Positions 51,371 to 59,631 of a stretch of DNA of 64,000 bases are shown here, piece after piece. This stretch comes from Thiobacillus sp. 63-78 (GTDB taxonomy: Bacteria; Pseudomonadota; Gammaproteobacteria; Burkholderiales; Thiobacillaceae): contig MKWM01000018.1 in NCBI GenBank assembly GCA_001899765.1, positions 141,860 through 205,859 of the forward strand. Direction: 5' to 3'. A program made the position numbers and the translations under genes. How positions within the stretch are numbered: the first letter of the stretch is position 1; every line of letters begins with the position of its first letter. A model generated the notes under the pieces. It searched no databases. It was not told the DNA's origin and worked only from the letters and a program-made list of their open reading frames with translations.

Positions 51371-54300
51371 AACCGACCGACACCAGCGAATTGGGCCTGG
51401 AACGGCTGATCGTGCGCCATCTGGCGGGCATCAGTGAACATCCCTCTGTTCCAGCGAATACTGTGCAGCAGCCGCAGGCTGTGTACGCGCTGGGCGGCTA
51501 TGTGCTGGGCCGGGCGAGTGACTACAACCGCGACGTGGCGCTGGATGTGGTGCAGTTGCTGGCCTTTCTGCAAGCCACCCAGTCCAAGGCGGTGGACACG
51601 CTGGAGCTGGCGGCGGAAGGCATCAAGCGCACCCAGTTTTTGCACCGCCTGCAAGGGGAAATCACCAAGCGCGGCGTGGTGGATGTGCTGCGCAAGGGTG
51701 TGAGCCACGGGCCGGTACACGTCGATCTCTACAAGCTGCTGCCCACGCCGGGCAATGCCGCCGCAAAGGACGCCTTCGGCAAGAACATCTTCAGCGTCAC
51801 CCGGCAGGTGCGCTACAGCAATGATTCGGGCAATGAGCTGGACTTGGTGGTCTTCATCAACGGCCTGCCGGTGCTGACGTTCGAGTTGAAGAACTCCCTG
51901 ACCAAACAGACGGTGGCCGATGCCATCGTCCAGTACCAGACCACGCGCAGCCCACAGGAGCTGCTATTCCAGTCTGGGCGCTGCATCGCGCACATGGCGG
52001 TCGATGATGTCGAGGTGCGCTTCTGCACCGAGCTGAAGGGCAAGGCATCGTGGTTCCTGCCGTTCAATCAGGGCTGGAACAGCGGCGCGGGCAACCCGCC
52101 CAACCCGGACGGCATCAAGACCGATTACCTGTGGAAGCAGGTGCTAACCCGCGAGTCGCTGGCCAACATCATCGAGAGCTACGCGCAGGTGGTGGAGGAG
52201 GTAGAGGCGGACACCAGCGGCAAGAAACGCAAGAAGCGCAAGCAGATCTTCCCGCGCTTTCATCAGTTGCGCACGGTGCGCGCCCTGCTGCGCCGCGCCC
52301 ACGCCGACGGCGTGGGCAAGCGTTACCTGATTCAGCATTCGGCAGGCAGTGGCAAGAGCAACACCATTGCCTGGCTGGCGCACCAGTTGGTGGAGCTGCG
52401 CCGCAAGGGCGACCCCGATGGTTCAACCCCTTCGGCGCAGTTCGATTCCATCATCGTCATCACCGACCGGCGCGCGCTGGACACGCAGATCGCCCGCACC
52501 ATCAAGGGTTACGACCACGTGGCGGCGATCTTCGGCCACTCGGACAGTGCGGATGAGTTGCGCACCTTTCTGCGCCGGGGCAAGAAGATCATCGTCACCA
52601 CGGTGCAGAAATTTCCGTTCATCCTCGATGAGCTGGGCGACCTCTCCGGCAAGAACTTCGCACTGTTGATCGACGAGGCGCACTCCAGCCAAGGCGGCAA
52701 GACCACGGCGCGGATGCACGAAGCCCTCGGCGGCAAGGTGGCCGAGGAGGAATTCGAGGAGGACAGCACGCAGGACGCGGTCAACGCGGAAATCGAAAAG
52801 CGCATCACCTCGCGCAGGCTGCTGGTCAACGCCAGCTACTTCGCGTTCACGGCCACCCCCAAGAACAAGACGCTGGAGTTGTTCGGCGAGAAGACCCTCG
52901 TCGGCGACAAGGTGCAGTTCCGCTCGCCCGAAGAACTGACCTACACCACCAAGCAGGCCATCCAGGAGAAGTTCATCCTCGACGTAGTGGAGAACTACAC
53001 CCCCTACGACAGCTTCTACCAGGTGGCCAAGACGGTGGCGGACGACCCGGAATTCGACAAGGTGAAGGCGCTGAAGAAGATCCGCCACTACGTCGAATCG
53101 CGCGACAAGGCCATTCGCCGCAAGGCCGAGATCATGGTCGATCACTTCACCGCACAGGTGGCAGGCAAGCAAAAAATCGGCGGCAAGGCGCGGGCAATGA
53201 TCGTGTGCAACGGCATCGCGCGTGCCATCGACTACTGGCGCGAGGTGTCGGACTACCTCACGCAGATCAAGAGCCCGTACAAGGCCATCGTGGCGTACTC
53301 GGGCGACTTCGAGATGGGCGGCCAGAAGAAGACCGAGGCCGATCTCAACGGGTTTCCGAGCAAGGACATTCCGGCCAATCTCAAGCAAGAGCCGTATCGC
53401 TTCCTGATCGTTGCCAACAAGTTCATCACCGGCTTCGATGAGCCCTTGCTGCACACGATGTACGTGGACAAGCCGTTGGCGGGTGTGCTGGCGGTACAGA
53501 CTTTGTCACGCCTGAATCGCGCGCACCCGCAAAAGCACGACACCTTCGTGCTCGACTTCGCCGACAACGCGGAAGGCGTGAAGGCGGCGTTCCAGGACTA
53601 CTACCGCGCCACCATCCAGACCGGCGAAACCGACGCCAACAAGCTGCACGACCTGAAGGCCGAACTCGACGGGCAGCAGGTGTATAGCTGGCAACAGGTG
53701 GAAGATTTGGTGGCGCTGTACGTGAGCGGCGCAGACCGGGACAAACTCGACCCCATCCTCGATGCTTGCGTGGCCGAATACACCGACCAGCTTGGCGAGG
53801 ACGATCAGGTCAAGTTCAAGGGTAAGGCCAAGGCTTTCGTGCGCAGCTACGGCTTTCTTGCCGCGATCCTGAGCTACGGCCACCCGACGTGGGAGAAGCT
53901 GGCTATCTTCCTGAACTTCCTCATTCCCAAGCTGCCCGCACCCAAAGAGGAAGACCTCTCCAAGGGGGTGCTGGAGACCATCGACATGGACAGCTACAGG
54001 GTAGAGGCCAAAGTAGCGCTGAAGATGGCGATGATGGATGCCGACGCCACGGTCGAGCCGCCTCCGACAGGGCCGGGAGGCGGCAAGGGCGAGGCAGACA
54101 TCGACAAGCTCTCCGCGATCATCAAGACCTTCAACGACCTGTTCGGCAACATCGAATGGAAGGACGAGGACAAGATTCGCAAGGTCATCGCCGAAGAAAT
54201 CCCGATGCGGGTGGCGCAGGACAAGGCGTACCAGAACGCGCAGGCGAACTCCGACAAGCAGAACGCCCGGCTTGAGCACGACAAGGTGCTCAACCGCGTG

Positions 54301-54456
54301 GTGCTGGAGTTGCTGTCCGACCACACCGAGCTGTTCAAGCAGTTCAGCGACAACCCCAACTTCAAGCGCTGGCTGACGGATATGGTGTTCGATGCGACCT
54401 ACCATCAGGGTGCGGTGCCGCCGAAGGCACCGCCGCAGACAGGGGCGTCGGCGTGA
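51367..54456 (+). CDS. hsdR: Type I restriction endonuclease subunit
   Basis: 1029-aa motor/nuclease subunit. The N-terminal nuclease domain has ELDLVVFINGLPVLTFELKN (PD-ExK), and the SF2 helicase has HSAGSGKSNTIAW (Walker A), LLIDEAHSSQGGKT (DEAH), YFAFTATPKNKTLE (motif III) and LSRLNRAHPQKHDTF (motif VI). A C-terminal helical domain binds the methyltransferase. All motifs are complete, so the restriction complex HsdR2M2S is predicted active. It overlaps rhuM by four bases. Confidence 0.93.
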   Translation: MKPTDTSELGLERLIVRHLAGISEHPSVPANTVQQPQAVYALGGYVLGRASDYNRDVALDVVQLLAFLQATQSKAVDTLELAAEGIKRTQFLHRLQGEITKRGVVDVLRKGVSHGPVHVDLYKLLPTPGNAAAKDAFGKNIFSVTRQVRYSNDSGNELDLVVFINGLPVLTFELKNSLTKQTVADAIVQYQTTRSPQELLFQSGRCIAHMAVDDVEVRFCTELKGKASWFLPFNQGWNSGAGNPPNPDGIKTDYLWKQVLTRESLANIIESYAQVVEEVEADTSGKKRKKRKQIFPRFHQLRTVRALLRRAHADGVGKRYLIQHSAGSGKSNTIAWLAHQLVELRRKGDPDGSTPSAQFDSIIVITDRRALDTQIARTIKGYDHVAAIFGHSDSADELRTFLRRGKKIIVTTVQKFPFILDELGDLSGKNFALLIDEAHSSQGGKTTARMHEALGGKVAEEEFEEDSTQDAVNAEIEKRITSRRLLVNASYFAFTATPKNKTLELFGEKTLVGDKVQFRSPEELTYTTKQAIQEKFILDVVENYTPYDSFYQVAKTVADDPEFDKVKALKKIRHYVESRDKAIRRKAEIMVDHFTAQVAGKQKIGGKARAMIVCNGIARAIDYWREVSDYLTQIKSPYKAIVAYSGDFEMGGQKKTEADLNGFPSKDIPANLKQEPYRFLIVANKFITGFDEPLLHTMYVDKPLAGVLAVQTLSRLNRAHPQKHDTFVLDFADNAEGVKAAFQDYYRATIQTGETDANKLHDLKAELDGQQVYSWQQVEDLVALYVSGADRDKLDPILDACVAEYTDQLGEDDQVKFKGKAKAFVRSYGFLAAILSYGHPTWEKLAIFLNFLIPKLPAPKEEDLSKGVLETIDMDSYRVEAKVALKMAMMDADATVEPPPTGPGGGKGEADIDKLSAIIKTFNDLFGNIEWKDEDKIRKVIAEEIPMRVAQDKAYQNAQANSDKQNARLEHDKVLNRVVLELLSDHTELFKQFSDNPNFKRWLTDMVFDATYHQGAVPPKAPPQTGASA

Positions 54457-54481
54457 TGGCCGGGACGAGAGAGGAATGGGT

Positions 54482-55429
54482 ATGGCACTGAATCTGGCAA
54501 AAGTCGTCATCGGCTATCTGAAAGGTCGGCCCGAAGAAAAATTCAGCGCACGGCAGATTGCCGAGTGGGTGTTCGCCACTTACCCGGATGAATGCCAGGA
54601 AAAGCGGGCCAATAGTCGCGGCGATTACATCAAGTCCGATGCCGACTTGGTACAGCAGCTCGTTGCGGAAATCAGCTCCCAGCGCCCGCGCCTGCAGGCA
54701 CGTCATCCCGAACTGAAAACAACCGAAGGGCGACCGCGCAAGTATTACTACTCGGAGCGCTCGGACAGCGCCGAAGTGGCGGCGGTCGAGAGTGAGGAGG
54801 CAGCATCAGATGCGGATGCGAGCGCCTTGAAGATCGATGAACACGCGCTGTACCCGATGATGTCGCAGTACCTGTGGGAGGAGTTTGGGGTGTTCTCCAA
54901 GCGCATCGACGAAAAGCGCGCCTCGAACAAGCGCGGGCCCAACGGCAACCGCTGGCTGTACCCGGACGTGGTGGGCATGGAGGATTTGAGCAAGGAATGG
55001 TACCGCGAAGTGCGCGATTGCGTCACGCAGTATTCCGACAAGCGCACCAAGCTGTGGTCGTTCGAGGTCAAGCTGCTGATCAACCGCTCGAACGTGCGCG
55101 AGTGCTTTTTTCAAGCGGTGTCGAATTCGTCGTGGGCCAATTTCGGCTATCTGGTCGCGGCGGAAATCGGCGGCACCGACACGCTGAAGGAACTGCGGAT
55201 GCTGTTCGCCGCCCACGGCATCGGCTTCATCAAGCTGGACGTGGACAACCCCGCCGACAGTCAGGTGCTGATTCCGGCCCGCGAGCGCGACGAGATCGAT
55301 TGGGACATGGCCAATCGGCTGGCCACGGAGAACCGGGATTTTCTGGAATACGTGAAGCTGGTGAAGCAGTTCTACCAGACCGGCGAGGCGCGTGCGGCGG
55401 ACTGGGACGTTCCCGAACTGGACGACTGA
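54482..55429 (+). CDS. HrgA-like protein (COG2958)
   Basis: 315-aa protein. An N-terminal winged-helix region (KVVIGYLKGRPEEKFSARQI) is followed by an acidic linker and a domain with YPMMSQYLWEEFGVFSKRID, LWSFEVKLLINRSNVRECFF and VLIPARERDEIDWDMANRLA. The family, named for a Helicobacter restriction-linked gene, accompanies type I and II systems; the C-terminal part may have a nuclease-like core (SFEVK). The ATG at 54482 is chosen because GAGAGGA lies six bases upstream. It is the last gene of the hsd operon. Confidence 0.8.
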   Translation: MALNLAKVVIGYLKGRPEEKFSARQIAEWVFATYPDECQEKRANSRGDYIKSDADLVQQLVAEISSQRPRLQARHPELKTTEGRPRKYYYSERSDSAEVAAVESEEAASDADASALKIDEHALYPMMSQYLWEEFGVFSKRIDEKRASNKRGPNGNRWLYPDVVGMEDLSKEWYREVRDCVTQYSDKRTKLWSFEVKLLINRSNVRECFFQAVSNSSWANFGYLVAAEIGGTDTLKELRMLFAAHGIGFIKLDVDNPADSQVLIPARERDEIDWDMANRLATENRDFLEYVKLVKQFYQTGEARAADWDVPELDD

Positions 55430-55433
55430 CCGT

Positions 55434-55698
55434 CTATTCCAGGTGGCCGATGACGTCGAGGCGTTCGTCGCCGCGCTGAAACGCGCCGAACCAACCGTCG
55501 CGAGTCGGCGCGGGTGTGGCTCACCAGCAGTGTGAATCCCTCGCAGCCACGTTGCTTGGCGGTGGTGAAGTCAGTGGTGTCAAATTTGGCCTCGCGCACC
55601 AACGTCGTGGTCACCGATTTCATGGCCGACTCGAACAGGTCGAGCAGATGGTCTTGCAGGCTCGCGTCGATGACGGCGTGCTTGAATCGGTGGCTCAT
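55434..55698 (-). pseudogene. Small gene of unknown function with a 1-nt frameshift
   Basis: The frame starts MSHRFKHAVIDASLQDHLL behind GGAG and reads LVREAKFDTTDFTTAKQRG and GFTLLVSHTRADSR. The continuation WFGAFQRGDERLDVIGHLE is one base out of frame and ends at a TAG four bases past the hrgA stop. The 265-base span (88 codons plus one) suggests a single-base insertion or a sequencing error. The family is not recognised. Confidence 0.55.
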
Positions 55699-56089
55699 GG
55701 TCAATGCTCCGTGGTGGTGTTGCTGACATGAACGCGCTGTTAGGCAGTGAAGCCAAGCCCCTGCATGAGGCTCGGCTTGCGGCCTACCACGCACTCGTGA
55801 TTACCCAGCAATGCGAAGGGCTGTATGCGATGCCATGCGCGGCGGCTGTTTTGGTATGTGGATTGCTGCTTCAAACTCGCTGGGTAACTGCTGGCAATGG
55901 CCAGCGCGTAAACCGTTGTCACACAGGGCTATCTGCGTGTGACACGGCGAAGAAATTGGTACCGGTTTCGAGAGAAGAGAGAGCAGAACAGGGGCGAACT
56001 GGGCGCGTTTTGCCGCCCGCACTTGGATCTGCTGGCACACGCAGAACGACCCGGCACCTCGCGTGACGTGGGGAATCCACAAATGAAAA
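55699..56089. other. Intergenic region left of the prophage
   Basis: About 390 bases without a supported gene. It holds an 8-bp inverted repeat (TGTCACAC 55917-55924, GTGTGACA 55937-55944) of unknown meaning. Confidence 0.45.
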
Positions 56090-56113
56090 CGCCCAACCGA
56101 GAACGGTTGGGCG
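56090..56113 (-). terminator. Hairpin terminator at the left att site
   Basis: CGCCCAACCG (56090-56099) and CGGTTGGGCG (56104-56113), followed on the minus strand by TTTTCATTT. It was probably the native terminator of tRNA-Phe before phage insertion and now serves the integrase gene. Confidence 0.75.
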
Positions 56114-56121
56114 CTGAATAG

Positions 56122-56167
56122 TGGTGGCCAGGGGCGGAATCGAACCGTCGACACGCGGATTTTCAAT
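56122..56167. repeat. Left att site (46-bp direct repeat)
   Basis: Identical to 63747-63792, the 3' end of tRNA-Phe. It contains the CCA end, the T-arm and the anticodon-arm side of the tRNA but not the 5' half, so it is not a tRNA gene. The integrase stop codon (56163-56165) lies within it. Confidence 0.92.
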
Positions 56168-56963
56168 GATCGTCAGCGATATTGTTAAGTACTGCATCGA
56201 TCTTGCGGGCATTTTCCAGATTCACGCTTGGCGAAAGATGGGCGTACCGACGCACCATTATGGCGGTTTTCCAGCCACCCATTTCCTGTAAAGAGTAAAG
56301 CGGTACACCCTCCTGAACCAACCAACTAGCCCACGTATGACGCAGGTCATGCCAGCGGAAGTTTGTGATTTGTGCACGTTCTAAAGCTTTATACCAAGAT
56401 CGGGTAGTAAATCGCTTAATTGGGCGATTCCTATAGCTGAAAACGTACTCCGCATGCTTGCCCTGACGGCGCTTGAGCACTTCAAGCGCGGTATCGTTCA
56501 AACTGACGTGCAAGTCCTCATTATTCTTGGTTTGGTCAGCATAGAGCCAAGCAGTCTTTCTCCGAAAATCCACCTGCTGCCAGCGCAGGCCTGAGACGTT
56601 GGAATGACGCAAACCAGTCGCCAAGGCGAAGAGACAGGCATCCCGCTGATGCGGTAAAAGTTCGTCCAACAACGTGCGCACCTGGGCGGGTGTGAGCCAG
56701 CGAACACGCCGGCTTGGCTCCTTGTAGAGACGAACCCGAGGTGGCTTGTGGATCCACTCCCAATCGAAAGCAGCCTTGCGGACAATGGCCCGGATCAGGG
56801 CCAGATAACGATTCGCCGTCGAAGGCGAGGACTCGGCCAGTTTGCGTTCAGCAATGCCGGCGATGATAAAACGATCGACATCAACAAGCCGCAAATGACC
56901 AATCTGAGGCCGCAACCACAGAAGTTTACGCCGGTCATGGTCGATCGAACGCTTATGGCTCAT
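56163..56963 (-). CDS. Tyrosine recombinase (phage integrase)
   Basis: 266-aa site-specific recombinase with the full active-site set: Arg119 (TGLRHSN), Lys146, His205 and Arg208 (WHDLRHTWASW), Trp231 and Tyr240 (MVRRYAHLS). The core-binding domain is about 25-85. The N-terminal arm-binding domain is missing: the frame continues upstream of the first ATG (KTWNDAATLWLAE) but has no normal start codon before a stop. Its stop lies inside the att repeat, so excision rejoins its 3' end exactly. Confidence 0.9.
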   Translation of the reverse strand: MSHKRSIDHDRRKLLWLRPQIGHLRLVDVDRFIIAGIAERKLAESSPSTANRYLALIRAIVRKAAFDWEWIHKPPRVRLYKEPSRRVRWLTPAQVRTLLDELLPHQRDACLFALATGLRHSNVSGLRWQQVDFRRKTAWLYADQTKNNEDLHVSLNDTALEVLKRRQGKHAEYVFSYRNRPIKRFTTRSWYKALERAQITNFRWHDLRHTWASWLVQEGVPLYSLQEMGGWKTAIMVRRYAHLSPSVNLENARKIDAVLNNIADDH

Positions 56964-57007
56964 CTCGGCGAGCCAGAGGGTCGCCGCATCGTTCCAGGTC
57001 TTCGGGT

Positions 57008-57478
57008 TTATTTGTCGAACGCCTGCCGGATTGTGGCTTCGTCAGGCAGATTGCCGACATTCCAGCGCAGAAGAGTAATACCAGCGGCCGAGAGGGCTTT
57101 TTCTTTCTTGGCGTCGGCTTCAATACGTGCCGGCTTGAGGTGACTGCTATCGTCCAGCTCGACGGCCGCGACGACAGTGGAATCCTTAAGGCATATGACG
57201 TAATCAAGACTCATACGGTTGATGCGGTTATTCCACTGGTTGAAATTGAAGCCCTTCTTGACACCGAGGACGCGGGATAGCTGCACCTGGGCAAGGACGA
57301 TGCACTCGGGGAGCGCCGAAACGAAACGATGATACAGAACCTGTTCTGGCTTCGTGAGGGGCTTCTTGGCATAGAAGGGCCATTCCGCGGCAGTACCGGG
57401 CATGCCCTTCATCTTAAAAATCGCGGCGAGAAAGAAAGCCAAGGCCAGCAGTACGACAACTATCAAAAGCAAACCCAC
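57008..57478 (-). CDS. DUF2726 membrane-anchored protein
   Basis: 156-aa protein with an N-terminal helix (LLIVVVLLALAFFLAAIF) and a DUF2726 domain (KPLTKPEQVLYHRFVSALP; SLDYVICLKDSTVVAAVELD; AGITLLRWN). The Asp-Tyr-Val and Val-Glu-Leu-Asp segments resemble a PD-(D/E)xK nuclease core. It is encoded by the prophage just upstream of the integrase. It is possibly a host-interaction or superinfection gene; its function is unknown. Confidence 0.75.
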   Translation of the reverse strand: MGLLLIVVVLLALAFFLAAIFKMKGMPGTAAEWPFYAKKPLTKPEQVLYHRFVSALPECIVLAQVQLSRVLGVKKGFNFNQWNNRINRMSLDYVICLKDSTVVAAVELDDSSHLKPARIEADAKKEKALSAAGITLLRWNVGNLPDEATIRQAFDK

Positions 57479-57748
57479 AACGACCTCCGATCCTGGACAT
57501 GTCTCACTGAAACGGACGAATAAGTCGGAAATTTAGGCCAACGCCCCAACCCGCAGGAAACGCACCAGCCGCGCCACAAAAAGCCGTGGCACGCCCGGCG
57601 CTTTCTTTCCTGCTCCGGCATCACCAAACTACGGCGTCTAGCTTTTTTGTAGTTCCTGTCTTTTCCCTTTCGATAAAAAAACCACACCGCCCCCCATGAA
57701 AAGCGAGGGGGCGGCGCGATTTTTTTAACCCATCGAAAGGGAAAAACC
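57479..57748. other. Phage intergenic region
   Basis: 270 bases between the divergent DUF2726 gene and the small plus-strand genes. Apart from the nested hairpin at 57661-57745 nothing is recognised. It is the best place for a phage packaging signal. Confidence 0.5.
57661..57745. promoter_or_regulatory. Large nested hairpin in the phage intergenic region
   Basis: Outer arms TTTTCCCTTTCGAT (57661-57674) and ATCGAAAGGGAAAA (57732-57745) are perfect over 14 bp. Inside are A7/T7 (57675-57681 with 57720-57726) and an 8-bp GC stem (57687-57694 with 57707-57714). The inner part is a textbook bidirectional terminator; the outer arm ends in the ribosome-binding site of the next gene. In ssDNA phages such structures also serve as packaging signal or origin. 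Confidence 0.75.
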
Positions 57749-58042
57749 ATGAACCACTCTTTAAAAAACCCAGACGCTCATCGCCGCTTGGCTAGAGGGG
57801 CCAACGCTGGTGTGTGGTTTCGTGGTCTTGGCCGGCGTTACATGGCGGGGGCCGAGTTCGAGGCCCGTCAACTGTGGTTGGACTTTCAGGACGCAGTAGG
57901 GCCGGCGCTGGAAGCGATTGCAGGGGTTGTGATGGGAAGCCGTAGGCGGTTCAAGAACTGGCTGCGCGGCTTCGTTCGGCCAGAGGCGGTTCGGGCAAAT
58001 CGGGGCGAGCAGCTTGTATTTGAATGGAGTTTGTTAAACTGA
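57749..58042 (+). CDS. Small basic phage protein, unknown
   Basis: 97-aa protein rich in arginine (HRRLARGANAGVWFRGLGRR; GSRRRFKNWLRGFVRP). GAAAGGGA lies seven bases before the ATG, inside the outer arm of the hairpin. It is on the opposite strand to the phage structural genes, as is the next gene. No family is recognised; a nucleic-acid-binding role is possible from its charge only. Confidence 0.65.
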   Translation: MNHSLKNPDAHRRLARGANAGVWFRGLGRRYMAGAEFEARQLWLDFQDAVGPALEAIAGVVMGSRRRFKNWLRGFVRPEAVRANRGEQLVFEWSLLN

Positions 58043-58058
58043 CCGAAAGGAGAGAAGC

Positions 58059-58313
58059 ATGAGCGACAACATTGAAAACCTGATCCTGGAACAGCTAAGA
58101 GTATTTCGCGGCGAGATTCAAGCGCTGAGGAACGAGGTGCAGGCGATGCGTGAAGAAGCCCGGGAGGAGTTCCACGGCGTGAAGATGCGGCTGAATTCGC
58201 TGGAACGGCTGGTATCCGGCTTTCACGATGATATCGTGATCGTGCAGGGTCGAATCGACCGAGTGGACGGCCGAATAGACCGTATTGAAAAGAGGCTCGA
58301 ACTAACGAGCTAG
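58059..58313 (+). CDS. Small coiled-coil phage protein
   Basis: 84-aa protein that is almost entirely heptad-patterned (EIQALRNEVQAMREEAREEF; IVQGRIDRVDGRIDRIEKRL), so it probably forms a helical oligomer. A good ribosome-binding site (AAAGGAGAG) precedes the ATG. It forms a two-gene plus-strand unit with the gene upstream, closed by a terminator. Function is unknown. Confidence 0.7.
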   Translation: MSDNIENLILEQLRVFRGEIQALRNEVQAMREEAREEFHGVKMRLNSLERLVSGFHDDIVIVQGRIDRVDGRIDRIEKRLELTS

Positions 58314-59356
58314 GACAAGGGGGCTTCGGCCCCCTTTTCTTTTGGCGGTTCGACCGGCGACGTGTGAGCTTGTTGTGTCCGCAGCGGTTGGCGGTAGGGG
58401 TCGAAGTATTCGCCAGATGCGCGCTGACGGCACTGGTCTTCGGGCAGCCATACGGGAGTCTGCTGCTGGCTGTAGCAGGTACAGCGAGATCTTGATGCGA
58501 TACAGCCCTGAATCTCGGGAGCGACGACGGGAGGGATCGCAGACGCGTACAGCGGGGCGCTGAGTGGGTTGTAGGGATCGGTTGGGGTCAGGGCTTCGGT
58601 AATCGGCATGGAAGGCACCAGCGAGGCCTTCACGCCCGATGCCGGCCGCTGCGCGGCCGGCCCGGTCGTGTGCGTCCGCGCCGAAGCATCCTGACCTGCA
58701 ATAGCGCCTTCAATACGATGCGTGACGCGCCACGCGAGGATGCCACCACCAATTACGGCCACAGCGATAAGGTAAACCGCCCAAGGAAGCTTTGGGCGTG
58801 GCGGTTTAGTGTGAAGCTCAGCGCTCTTGTAGAGGTTGAACGCCTCTTTGGGAAGAGTGTACTTGCGCTTACTAGCGAGGCTGTAGCTAGACTTGTCGTC
58901 TTCGTTAATGACCTCGCTCTTCTCGTAGCGGTAGCGGCCAAGGTAGCTGCTCTTCAAAAAAATGTGCTGACCACCTTTAACGAGGCTGCGCAGGTTGGAG
59001 TCAATGAGCCGGCTACCTTGAGTGATCAGGATGAAGTCAATGCCGCGATGCCGATGGGTCTCGAAAGCGCTGACGTAGGGCGGGACTCTAGAACCTGATG
59101 CACGGGGACGGAAGAACTGCTGACATTCGTCAATGACAATGACGCTGCCGGCCGGAAAGGTGAAATGGTGCTCTGAAGTGCCCTGAGCATTCTGTTCCTC
59201 GTGCGTCCACTCTTCCAGTTTCGGCAGTGGCGAATGCTCAAGGGTAAGCCCACGAACATTGGAAAAAATTGGCCGATCAGCATATTGGCTCTGAAGGAGC
59301 GATACAGCCAGCGCAGTCTTGCCGAGACCAGGACCACCGGTGATGAGTGTGATCAT
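58310..59356 (-). CDS. zot: Zot-like phage morphogenesis ATPase (pI)
   Basis: 348-aa inner-membrane assembly protein. Walker A GGPGLGKT (7-14) and Walker B VIVIDECQQF (near 73) define the cytoplasmic ATPase. A single helix (LPWAVYLIAVAVIGGGILAW, near 193-212) is followed by a Pro-rich periplasmic part with several cysteines (GCIASRSRCTCY). It drives virion extrusion. The ATG overlaps the DUF2523 stop by four bases. Confidence 0.92.
   Translation of the reverse strand: MITLITGGPGLGKTALAVSLLQSQYADRPIFSNVRGLTLEHSPLPKLEEWTHEEQNAQGTSEHHFTFPAGSVIVIDECQQFFRPRASGSRVPPYVSAFETHRHRGIDFILITQGSRLIDSNLRSLVKGGQHIFLKSSYLGRYRYEKSEVINEDDKSSYSLASKRKYTLPKEAFNLYKSAELHTKPPRPKLPWAVYLIAVAVIGGGILAWRVTHRIEGAIAGQDASARTHTTGPAAQRPASGVKASLVPSMPITEALTPTDPYNPLSAPLYASAIPPVVAPEIQGCIASRSRCTCYSQQQTPVWLPEDQCRQRASGEYFDPYRQPLRTQQAHTSPVEPPKEKGAEAPLS
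58317..58342 (+). terminator. Rho-independent terminator
   Basis: AAGGGGGC (58317-58324), loop TTCG, GCCCCCTT (58329-58336), then TTCTTTT. It ends the two-gene plus-strand unit; on the other strand it encodes the last residues of the Zot protein. Confidence 0.9.
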
Positions 59357-59631
59357 GCTGACATGACTCCGATGCGGCTAACGGCCGCGAAAGCAGCACG
59401 GGCAATAATGCCGCCGAGAATGATGCCGAGTGCCTGACCAGCGCCGAGAAGATTGAGCAGATCGAGAACACTGCCGCTCATGGCACCGTAATTAGCTATG
59501 ACGGCATCGCGTACCTGGTTGGCGATCAAGGCCAAGCCGGCATAGCTGATGACGCCGAGACCGAGAGCGACAAGCGCTTTACGAACGAGGGGCGTGACAA
59601 GGCCAAGGAGAAAAACGGCGAGATTACCCAT
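59353..59631 (-). CDS. DUF2523 phage membrane protein
   Basis: 92-aa hydrophobic protein (FLLGLVTPLVRKALVALGLG; LLGAGQALGIILGGIIARAA) of the DUF2523 family, a constant neighbour of zot in inoviruses, thought to be a minor virion or assembly protein (pVI-like). The start at 59631 follows GGAGG and overlaps the adsorption-protein gene by eight bases. Confidence 0.85.
   Translation of the reverse strand: MGNLAVFLLGLVTPLVRKALVALGLGVISYAGLALIANQVRDAVIANYGAMSGSVLDLLNLLGAGQALGIILGGIIARAAFAAVSRIGVMSA

Noticed and set aside
55704..56066. Plus-strand 120-codon frame left of the prophage
   Set aside because: No ribosome-binding site, no domain, and it crosses an inverted repeat; not supported as a gene.
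56122..56167. A second tRNA-Phe gene
   Set aside because: Only the 3' part is present; there is no 5' acceptor strand, D-arm or complete anticodon arm. It is the att copy.
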